From UBA1672 sp023140905 (lineage in GTDB: Bacteria; Pseudomonadota; Alphaproteobacteria; Micavibrionales; Micavibrionaceae): a DNA stretch of 8,443 nt. Numbering within the stretch: the stretch's first letter is position 1; each line of letters begins with the position of its first letter. The stretch spans positions 1 to 8,443 of the forward strand of contig DAOVWH010000076.1 in NCBI GenBank assembly GCA_030636745.1. Reading direction: 5' to 3'. The translations under genes were made by a program, and so were the position numbers. Positions 1 to 5,443 of this stretch are shown here, one piece after another. The notes beneath the pieces are model-generated. The model did not search any database. It worked only from the letters and a program-made list of their open reading frames with translations, and had not been told where the DNA came from.

Positions 1-1
1 A

Positions 2-466
2 GGGCTGGTCAAAATCATTCCATATTGTGATGACCTTTCTCTGTTAAAAGGCCCACTCTATACGAGTGAAAACCCTGCTGATAATGCCAGCCTAACTATC
101 ACTCTAAAGAACTCCACGGGCAAATATATACTGGCTTCTATCGAAGGAATAACTACGCCGGAAGACGCTAAAAAGCTCAAATGTTCCCTGTTTGTTTCAC
201 GTGAAACATTGCCGAATATTGAAGGAGAAGACACATTCTATATCGAGGATCTCGTTGGGCTAACCGCTAAAACCCACGGTCACAGCGATATTCTTGGCAT
301 AATCATAGCTGTTAATAACTTTGGTGCCGGAGATTTATTAGAGATAAGACCCGCCAACGGTGGAGAATCCTTCTATGTCCCGTTTCACAACGATTATGTC
401 ACAAATATTGATCTGGAAGAAAAATCTGTTATGCTCAGAAATACAGAACTTTTCCGCATGGAATAA
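2..466 (+). CDS. rimM: Ribosome maturation factor RimM, 5'-truncated by window edge
   Basis: RimM binds ribosomal protein S19 and helps mature the 30S subunit head in the cytoplasm. The reading frame is open from base 2 to a TAA at 464–466, giving 154 visible residues. The start and roughly the first 15–25 residues lie upstream of the window: the fragment opens with GLVKI, which fits the family's early G-x-R-G-x-[VL]-[KR] segment. The N-terminal beta-barrel half runs to about residue 70. The PRC-barrel half follows, recognisable from FYIEDLVGL, then NNFGAGDLLEI, then YVPFHNDYV. A TTG at 209 is in frame, but starting there would delete the N-terminal domain, so it is not the start. Codons 64–69 contain a perfect parS-like palindrome (separate entry). 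The HAD gene begins 10 bases downstream. Identification is from remembered family motifs. Confidence 0.93.
   Translation, partial: GLVKIIPYCDDLSLLKGPLYTSENPADNASLTITLKNSTGKYILASIEGITTPEDAKKLKCSLFVSRETLPNIEGEDTFYIEDLVGLTAKTHGHSDILGIIIAVNNFGAGDLLEIRPANGGESFYVPFHNDYVTNIDLEEKSVMLRNTELFRME
193..208. promoter_or_regulatory. parS: Candidate parS (ParB-binding) site inside rimM
   Basis: TGTTTCACGTGAAACA is a perfect 16-base palindrome and matches the classical chromosomal parS consensus at every position. In the ParABS system ParB loads at such sites, spreads along DNA and helps recruit SMC and segregate replication origins. It lies within the rimM reading frame and encodes part of Phe-Val-Ser-Arg-Glu-Thr; parS sites inside genes are known elsewhere. 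The palindrome stops at exactly 16 bases (T at 192 and T at 209 do not pair). No parA or parB gene is in the window. The match is direct observation; function is inferred. Confidence 0.72.
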
Positions 467-476
467 AGCATAAAAC

Positions 477-1163
477 ATGAAGAAATTCACGGCATTTATT
501 TTTGATTTTGATGGCGTCACAGTCAATACAGAAGCCATCTTTGCCAGCTTTGACTGCGGCGAAATCAATACAGTTCTGGAAAAAGCTGATATATCTGAAA
601 GACTTCCCCCCTCAGACATGCGTAAACTTGCAGGAATGGCAAGCCGTGATAAACTTCTAGCTGTGGGAAAAATGCTGCGCTGCGACATGCGTCCTTATAT
701 AGAAGAATTCACAGCTGAGCGTAATAAAAAACGCCAAACGTTATTCGCTGAAAACAAAGTACATTTAGGCAAAAACATACGTGAATTCATAGACAAGATA
801 GGAAAAGAGAACTGCGCTCTGTCCACGAACAAACGACTATACAAACTAGAAAACGATCTGGCAATTATGGAAATAGCAGATATCTATAGCACCGTCGTTA
901 CAAGTGACCCGCCAATGCGTCGCAAGCCTGAGCCTGACATTATCATAGAAGCTATGAAACTCTTGAATGTCCAACCTGATGAATGCGCCTATATCGGCGA
1001 TAATATGAACGACATGATAGCATCCAAAGCCGCCAATGTTACACCAATAGGATTTACGATTGAAGGACTGGTAAACGAACCAAAACGCGCACAGATGCTA
1101 AAAGAAAACGGCGCAATGATCGTTATTGATGACTTTATGGATTTAATCCCCTATATAAAATAG
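477..1163 (+). CDS. HAD-superfamily hydrolase (phosphatase-like)
   Basis: This 228-residue protein has the full set of haloacid dehalogenase motifs. Motif I is DFDGV with D10 as the expected nucleophile and D12 as general acid/base. Motif II is the S116/T117 region (LSTNK), motif III is K150 in RRKPEPD, and motif IV is GDNMND with D175 and D179 as Mg2+ ligands. Residues about 15–90 form a helical cap of the phosphoglycolate phosphatase/beta-phosphoglucomutase type. It is expected to be a soluble Mg2+-dependent phosphomonoesterase; the substrate cannot be read from sequence. The residue after DFDGV is Thr, where many relatives have Leu. It sits 10 bases after rimM and 2 bases before trmD, so all three are probably co-transcribed. 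The ATG at 477 puts motif I at the normal distance from the N terminus, though the ribosome binding site is weak. Confidence 0.88.
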   Translation: MKKFTAFIFDFDGVTVNTEAIFASFDCGEINTVLEKADISERLPPSDMRKLAGMASRDKLLAVGKMLRCDMRPYIEEFTAERNKKRQTLFAENKVHLGKNIREFIDKIGKENCALSTNKRLYKLENDLAIMEIADIYSTVVTSDPPMRRKPEPDIIIEAMKLLNVQPDECAYIGDNMNDMIASKAANVTPIGFTIEGLVNEPKRAQMLKENGAMIVIDDFMDLIPYIK

Positions 1164-1165
1164 TT

Positions 1166-1900
1166 ATGAAATCTATGAAAAAAAGCAAAACAAAACCATG
1201 GCACGTAAACCTGCTAACCCTTTTCCCGGAAATGTTCCCCGGCTCACTGGGACAATCCCTAAGCGGTAAAGCTCTGGGAAAAGACGTATGGTCTTATGAA
1301 TGCATCAATATCCGTGACTTTGCTGGTGGCGTACATAAATGCGTAGACGATACACCTTTTGGCGGCGGTGCAGGAATGGTTATGCGCCCGGACGTTATCG
1401 AGAAAGCTCTACTCTCAATAAAACAACCGGGCCGTAAAATCTATATGAGCCCACGTGGAAAACCGCTTAATCAAGCCCTGATAGAAGATCTTGCAACCAC
1501 TCCAACACTGACCATATTATGTGGACGCTATGAAGGTGTAGATCAACGCTTGCTTGACGCTCACAACTTCGAAGAAATAAGCATCGGCGATTATGTCCTT
1601 TCCGGTGGAGAACCTGCCGCTATAATCTTAATGGATGCTTGTATCCGGCTGCTTGATGGTGTTATGGGAAACAAAGCTACACCGGACGAAGAAAGCTTTT
1701 CCAACGGATTACTGGAATATCCGCACTATACCCGCCCTGCTCAATGGACGGATGCAAACGGCCAGTTACGTACAATTCCGGAAGTTCTAATCTCAGGCCA
1801 CCATAAAAACATTGAAAGCTGGCGCCTTGAACAATCGGAAATACTGACCCGCGAACGCCGCTATGATTTATGGAAAAAGCATATGAAGAACAGGCAATGA
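1166..1900 (+). CDS. trmD: tRNA (guanine37-N1)-methyltransferase TrmD
   Basis: TrmD uses S-adenosylmethionine to methylate N1 of G37 next to the anticodon, which prevents +1 frameshifting. The 244 residues carry the family hallmarks: LLTLFPEMFPG near the N terminus, DDTPFGGGAGMVM (about 61–73), and the trefoil-knot SAM site with LCGRYEGVDQR (about 118–128) and SIGDYVLSGGEP (139–150). The linker and tRNA-binding part has LLEYPHYTRP (182–191) and SGHHKNIESWR (210–220). E176 in DEESF aligns by eye with catalytic Asp169 of the Haemophilus enzyme. The ATG at 1166 lies 2 bases after the HAD stop; an in-frame ATG at 1175 is also possible and would remove three residues of a Lys-rich N-terminal tail. 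Neither has a clear Shine-Dalgarno, suggesting coupling to the upstream gene. A hairpin covers the stop codon. Confidence 0.96.
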   Translation: MKSMKKSKTKPWHVNLLTLFPEMFPGSLGQSLSGKALGKDVWSYECINIRDFAGGVHKCVDDTPFGGGAGMVMRPDVIEKALLSIKQPGRKIYMSPRGKPLNQALIEDLATTPTLTILCGRYEGVDQRLLDAHNFEEISIGDYVLSGGEPAAIILMDACIRLLDGVMGNKATPDEESFSNGLLEYPHYTRPAQWTDANGQLRTIPEVLISGHHKNIESWRLEQSEILTRERRYDLWKKHMKNRQ

Positions 1901-1910
1901 TCTTGCCTGT
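1890..1910 (+). other. Hairpin spanning the trmD stop codon
   Basis: ACAGGCAA (1890–1897) and TTGCCTGT (1903–1910) form a perfect 8-base-pair stem around a 5-base loop, TGATC. The trmD stop TGA (1898–1900) lies in the loop. No run of T follows, so this is not a canonical intrinsic terminator. It may mark an mRNA 3' boundary, a processing site or a partial terminator between trmD and the unrelated downstream gene. Confidence 0.45.
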
Positions 1911-1915
1911 GCGAA

Positions 1916-1943
1916 TTGACAGGACAAACATATTGCATAATAA
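1916..1943 (+). promoter_or_regulatory. Possible promoter for the 2004–2579 gene
   Basis: A perfect TTGACA (1916–1921) lies just after the trmD hairpin, followed by CATAAT at 1936–1941. The 14-base spacing is short for a sigma-70-type promoter. A second weak option downstream is an extended -10-like TGATATTCT (1954–1962). The 103-base gap between trmD and the next gene, together with the hairpin, makes a new start here reasonable. The exact elements are uncertain. Confidence 0.25.
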
Positions 1944-2003
1944 CAGCAAAAAGTGATATTCTCGGCGGAGTGGTGATATATAAATACAAAAGAGTTGAAA
2001 TAA

Positions 2004-2579
2004 ATGAGCTATGATACAAAGTGCTTCTTCTCCTCGAAACCTCCTACGGAAGGCATCAGTGCTATTGTACAATTAATCTGTGGTGTTCCTGAAAATGAGA
2101 AAGATGTGTCTCGCATGCAAGATGGTGCAAACGTATATATAGATATAGCACATCGTATGCGAGCTGTTGCAAAAGAGTATGTAAAAGAAATTCCGTGGAT
2201 GCTGGACATAATTAAAGATATGTCTGATGAAAAAATCATCAACAAGGTTCAGATTTTGTTAGAAAGAAGGATAATAGATCAAAGAGATTTAATGGCAGGT
2301 CTCAAAAGTGGCTACATAAGCAAAGAAAATTTGGTAAATGGTCTCTCGAAAATGGGTCATGGCCTGAACAACTGTGGGGTTGTAAGAGAAATAAACAAAG
2401 AATTATACGAGCAAATACTCGAAGCCATGGATGATGACATCAAAGATGATACCCGTTTGGCTAAAGGTTTAACGTTTGTAGCGTTTTACATAAATAAAGA
2501 AATGAGAAAAGTGATAGATGATATTATATTAGATAATCTTCGTAACCCAGAGAGAACGTGCGGGCCCATGTTTGGTTAA
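2004..2579 (+). CDS. Unrecognised helical protein between trmD and rplS
   Basis: I do not recognise this 191-residue protein. It has no signal peptide and no convincing membrane segment, is charged, and looks mostly alpha-helical. Cysteines are at 7, 26, 124 and 186. Three short related segments occur: SDEKIINKV (74–82), DQRDLMAGL (92–100) and SKENLVNGL (106–114). The last two are 14 residues apart, with the look of a helical L-x-x-G-x-I-S-x-E-x-L repeat. The C terminus ends in RTCGPMFG. Six of its 11 arginine codons are AGA or AGG, whereas rplS has none, trmD only its penultimate codon, and leuC very few. This suggests recent acquisition or weak codon selection. It interrupts the usual trmD–rplS neighbourhood. 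The ATG at 2004 is the first in the frame, with only a weak purine-rich binding site upstream. A long clean frame with ordinary amino-acid composition supports it being real. Confidence 0.7.
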   Translation: MSYDTKCFFSSKPPTEGISAIVQLICGVPENEKDVSRMQDGANVYIDIAHRMRAVAKEYVKEIPWMLDIIKDMSDEKIINKVQILLERRIIDQRDLMAGLKSGYISKENLVNGLSKMGHGLNNCGVVREINKELYEQILEAMDDDIKDDTRLAKGLTFVAFYINKEMRKVIDDIILDNLRNPERTCGPMFG

Positions 2580-2600
2580 CTGCCATCCCCTAAAAATTAC

Positions 2601-2629
2601 GCGGTTTTTTCCATTGATTTTAAAACCGC
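2601..2629 (+). terminator. Hairpin downstream of the 2004–2579 gene, terminator-like
   Basis: GCGGTTTT (2601–2608) and AAAACCGC (2622–2629) form a perfect 8-base-pair stem with a 13-base loop, 21 bases after the upstream stop. On the + strand it is followed by A residues, not T, so it lacks the U-tract of a standard intrinsic terminator. On the − strand it is followed by GTAATTTTT. It could be a weak terminator or an RNA-stability element. Confidence 0.3.
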
Positions 2630-2704
2630 AAAAAGACACTCTTAACTCAAGCCGTTTCCAAACTGGAGACAGAATACTGAGGCACAAAAAAGAAAAGAAA
2701 TAGC

Positions 2705-2731
2705 TTGTCTTTTTTACACTAATCATATAAA
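2705..2731 (+). promoter_or_regulatory. Possible rplS promoter
   Basis: TTGTCT (2705–2710, four of six matches to the -35 consensus) and TATAAA (2726–2731, five of six to the -10) are separated by 15 bases, slightly short. This would give a leader of about 150 bases before rplS. It is the best promoter-like pair seen in this gap, but an A/T-rich region produces such matches easily. Confidence 0.3.
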
Positions 2732-2830
2732 AGAACGCGATGCTGGAAGGCACTTTAAGCTTATAGTAGTTCCAATAAAAAAGATAAAGAAACCGCCGGA
2801 TATGTACGGACAAATATTATTTTACACAGT

Positions 2831-2866
2831 CCTTTACGCAGTCTGAAATCGGGTTTCATATAAAGG
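2831..2866 (+). other. Potential leader hairpin upstream of rplS
   Basis: CCTTTA (2831–2836) can pair with TAAAGG (2861–2866), enclosing TGAAA (2844–2848) paired with TTTCA (2854–2858). The structure ends 22 bases before the rplS ATG, and the AAGG-type ribosome binding site (around 2876–2879) follows directly. Several ribosomal protein mRNAs are controlled by leader structures, so this could be regulatory, but the stems are short and A/T-rich. Confidence 0.25.
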
Positions 2867-2888
2867 ATTAAGAAAAAGGTATAAGACT

Positions 2889-3296
2889 ATGAATACATTA
2901 CAAAAGTTCGAAGCAAAGCAACTTGAGCAGCTTCAATCCACCAAAGAGGTTCCAAATTTTGGCCCCGGTGACACAGTCAAAGTAAACGTAAAAGTTAAAG
3001 AAGGAACACGTGAACGTATTCAAGCTTATGAAGGCGTATGTATCGCCCGTCAAGGTTCCGGCATTAATGAAAGTTTCACGGTTCGTAAAATCAGCTATGG
3101 TGAAGGCGTAGAGCGTGTATTCCCTATGTGGAGTTCCCGCATTGATTCAGTCGAGCTTATCCGCCGTGGTTCTGTTCGCCGTGCAAAACTATATTACTTG
3201 CGTGAGCTGCGCGGTAAATCTGCACGTATTTCCGAACGTACAACCGGGCACAGCGTTGAAACAAAGCCGGTTAAAGCTAAAAAAACTGCAAAATAA
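2889..3296 (+). CDS. rplS: 50S ribosomal protein L19
   Basis: L19 is a structural protein of the large subunit near the interface with the 30S subunit. The 135-residue product shows the diagnostic core FGPGDTVKVNVKVKEG (24–39), RIQAYEGVCIARQGSG (43–58), VRKISYGEGVERVFP (65–79) and LIRRGSVRRAKLYYLR (90–105). It is about 20 residues longer than the Escherichia coli protein because of a Lys/Thr-rich tail (about 117–135); alphaproteobacterial L19 proteins often carry such a tail. Arginine codons are almost all CGT or CGC, consistent with high expression. The ATG at 2889 has an upstream AAAAAGG. The gene is separated from its usual partner trmD by an unrelated gene and about 310 bases, so it probably has its own promoter. 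leuC follows after 39 bases with no terminator visible between them. Confidence 0.98.
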   Translation: MNTLQKFEAKQLEQLQSTKEVPNFGPGDTVKVNVKVKEGTRERIQAYEGVCIARQGSGINESFTVRKISYGEGVERVFPMWSSRIDSVELIRRGSVRRAKLYYLRELRGKSARISERTTGHSVETKPVKAKKTAK

Positions 3297-3335
3297 TCCG
3301 GTAGTGGCTTAGAAGCTGGGAATAACAGGCAAATT

Positions 3336-4739
3336 ATGACCCCACGCACCTTATACCAAAAAATCTGGGATGATCACGTTATTGAACAAACAGGCGATGA
3401 CGGCACATGCTTGATTTATATAGACCGTCACCTTGTCCACGAAGTAACATCACCGCAGGCTTTTGAAGGTTTGCGCATGGCTGGACGTAAATTACGGCGC
3501 GTAGAGAATACCTTAGCTGTAATGGATCATAATGTCCCTACTACAGATCGCACCCTCCCTATTGAGGAAAAAGATAGCCGCATTCAGATTGAAACTTTAC
3601 GCAATAATTGTAAAGAATTCGGTGTTCAGCTTTTTGACCTGACCGACAAACGTCAAGGCATTGTCCATATTATCGGCCCAGAGCAAGGCTTCACTCTGCC
3701 CGGCATGACTATTGTTTGCGGAGACAGTCATACAGCTACACATGGCGCATTTGGTTCTCTGGCTTTTGGCATCGGCACAAGCGAAGTTGAACATGTTATG
3801 GCGACACAAACGCTTATCCAAAAACCTTCTAAAAACATGCGCATTACTGTAAACGGTAAGCTTGGCGCAGGGGTCACAGCCAAAGACGTTATCCTTCACA
3901 TCATCGGACATATTGGCACAGCAGGTGGTACAGGCTATGTCATAGAATATGCGGGTGATGCTATTGTGAACCTTTCCATGGAAGGCCGTATGACGATTTG
4001 TAACATGTCCATTGAAGCCGGGGCACGCGCAGGCCTGATAGCTCCAGATCAAACCACCTTCACTTATGTCAAAGACCGCCCTATGGTCCCTAAAGGTGAA
4101 GACATGGACAAAGCGGTTAGCTACTGGAAAACACTATACACTGATGAAAACGCAAACTTTGACCGTGAAATTGAATTTGATGCAGAAGACATATGTCCAT
4201 CTGTAACGTGGGGAACAACACCAGAAGACGTTGTCCCTATCACTGGCAAAGTCCCCTCTCCCGAAGATTTTGAAGATCCGGGCAAACAAGCAGAAGTTAA
4301 ACGCATGTTAGAATATATGGGACTTGAAGCAGGCACAAAAATGCAAGATATCACCATTGATAACGTTTTCATTGGCTCTTGCACAAATGGCCGTATCGAA
4401 GACTTACGAGAAGTCGCAAAAATCGCTAAAGGCAAAAAAGTTGCTGATGGTGTTGAGGCTATGGTAGTCCCCGGCTCCGGTCTTGTCAAAGCTTTGGCTG
4501 AACAAGAAGGCATTGCTGATATCCTTAAAGAAGCAGGGTTTGACTGGCGCGAAGCCGGTTGTTCCATGTGCTTGGGCATGAACCCTGACCAGCTTAACCC
4601 CGGTGATCGTTGCGCATCCACATCCAATAGAAACTTCGAAGGCCGTCAAGGTCGAGGAGGCCGCACTCATTTACTTTCACCAGCCATGGCCGCAATAGCC
4701 GCTATTACAGGAAAACTAACCGATGTTCGCGAATTTTAA
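3336..4739 (+). CDS. leuC: 3-isopropylmalate dehydratase large subunit (LeuC)
   Basis: LeuC with LeuD forms isopropylmalate isomerase, which converts 2-isopropylmalate to 3-isopropylmalate in leucine synthesis, using an aconitase-type [4Fe-4S] cluster. At 467 residues it matches the normal family length. The cluster ligands are visible as C349 in GSCTNGR and C409/C412 in GCSMCLGMNP. Other hallmarks are LYIDRHLVHEVTSPQAFEGL (27–46), MDHNVPTTDR (63–72) and the active-site stretch VCGDSHTATHGAFG (127–140). The opening MTPRTLYQKIWDDHV is typical of bacterial LeuC. The ATG at 3336 is 39 bases after rplS with only a weak binding site. The last 17 bases overlap the start of the HD-domain gene, so leuD does not follow directly, unlike in enterobacteria. 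No leucine-rich leader peptide for attenuation was seen upstream. Confidence 0.98.
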   Translation: MTPRTLYQKIWDDHVIEQTGDDGTCLIYIDRHLVHEVTSPQAFEGLRMAGRKLRRVENTLAVMDHNVPTTDRTLPIEEKDSRIQIETLRNNCKEFGVQLFDLTDKRQGIVHIIGPEQGFTLPGMTIVCGDSHTATHGAFGSLAFGIGTSEVEHVMATQTLIQKPSKNMRITVNGKLGAGVTAKDVILHIIGHIGTAGGTGYVIEYAGDAIVNLSMEGRMTICNMSIEAGARAGLIAPDQTTFTYVKDRPMVPKGEDMDKAVSYWKTLYTDENANFDREIEFDAEDICPSVTWGTTPEDVVPITGKVPSPEDFEDPGKQAEVKRMLEYMGLEAGTKMQDITIDNVFIGSCTNGRIEDLREVAKIAKGKKVADGVEAMVVPGSGLVKALAEQEGIADILKEAGFDWREAGCSMCLGMNPDQLNPGDRCASTSNRNFEGRQGRGGRTHLLSPAMAAIAAITGKLTDVREF

Positions 4740-5430
4740 AAACCGGGCAGACTATAATAAAGACTGGCCCAAAGGTTTCGATTTTAAAACCGATGAGACA
4801 TGCCAGAATATCTTTAAACCCTTTATAAAAGAACAGCTTGAAGAGTTAAAGACTTATGATGCACTGCGTCCAGATGATATTACCTATATTTTTCACGAAC
4901 ATGCAATGCGCGTTGCAACAGGTATTAAAAACACCTGCTTATACATGGAGCTTGGCAACAATGTTGCTAATAATATGTACAGGGCTGTTCTCCCCCATGA
5001 TATAGGCAAAAAAGATCTGCCCATAGAGATATGGGACAATGCAGAAAAACCAACCGGAGAATTAAAAGCACAACGCCGCACACATACTATCATTGGCGCT
5101 AAATGCGTAGAAGAACGCTTCAAAGATATAAACCACCCCTTTAAAACTCTAATGATAGATATTATGCTATATCATCATGAGCAAAGAGATGGAAAAGGAA
5201 CACAAGGAATTCCCTCCGATGAGTTATCCCTGCCCGTGCAACTAGCCTCTATCGTTGAAGCTTTTGACGGTTGGCATATTTGGCGCCCCCATTATGGCGA
5301 TAGAGACATTTCCGTCCCCGGTGTGCTCAAACGTATGCGCGAGGAAAAAGGCTCGGAGATATTTAATATGGAATTTTTTGAAGCTTTTGCTCAAATGAAG
5401 ATGGAAGAATTTGAAAAGCAAATTAACTAG
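4723..5430 (+). CDS. HD-GYP-like HD-domain phosphohydrolase
   Basis: This 235-residue soluble protein has an HD phosphohydrolase fold of HD-GYP type. In order: H60-x-x-R63 in HEHAMRVA, H92-D93 in HDIGKKDLP, H121 with G125, H151-H152 in HHEQRDGKG, and D182 in VEAFDG. The tail EEKGSEIFNMEFFEAF resembles the end of HD-GYP domains. True HD-GYP enzymes hydrolyse cyclic di-GMP; here the Gly-Tyr-Pro signature after HHE-x-x-DG is replaced by GKGTQGIP, so the substrate is uncertain. No receiver, PAS or membrane domain is attached. The ATG at 4723 overlaps leuC by 17 bases in the +1 frame. The next in-frame Met (residue 62) would remove the first conserved His, so the long start is preferred. The leuD ribosome binding site overlaps its stop, implying tight co-expression with leuC and leuD. 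A nucleotide or nucleotide-like phosphohydrolase role is inferred. Confidence 0.85.
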   Translation: MFANFKNRADYNKDWPKGFDFKTDETCQNIFKPFIKEQLEELKTYDALRPDDITYIFHEHAMRVATGIKNTCLYMELGNNVANNMYRAVLPHDIGKKDLPIEIWDNAEKPTGELKAQRRTHTIIGAKCVEERFKDINHPFKTLMIDIMLYHHEQRDGKGTQGIPSDELSLPVQLASIVEAFDGWHIWRPHYGDRDISVPGVLKRMREEKGSEIFNMEFFEAFAQMKMEEFEKQIN

Positions 5431-5443
5431 GAGAAAATAATCA

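Larger units (their letters stand above)
2580..2888 (+). promoter_or_regulatory. Intergenic region and probable rplS leader
   Basis: These 309 bases hold no convincing gene. A reverse-strand open frame (2529–2813) encodes an implausible protein and overlaps the gene before it. The region contains a hairpin just after the upstream gene, one promoter-like pair, and a second potential hairpin next to the rplS start (separate entries). No tRNA-like cloverleaf was seen. It most likely ends the upstream transcript and starts a new one for rplS and perhaps the leu genes. Confidence 0.45.

Noticed and set aside
209..466. An independent 85-residue gene starting at TTG 209
   Set aside because: The frame is open to the left edge and the upstream residues match the N-terminal half of RimM, so this is only the 3' part of rimM.
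2529..2813. Reverse-strand frame of 94 residues in the trmD–rplS gap
   Set aside because: Aromatic- and Lys-rich composition without a recognisable domain, overlaps the end of the forward gene, and no sign of translation signals; most likely chance in A/T-rich DNA.
3115..3312. 65-residue forward frame overlapping the 3' half of rplS
   Set aside because: Lies in another frame of a highly conserved gene and its product looks non-functional.
3597..4670. Several reverse-strand frames opposite leuC (3597–4052, 4121–4627, 4404–4670)
   Set aside because: They are antisense to a strongly conserved gene and have Cys/Ser/His-rich compositions typical of shadow frames.
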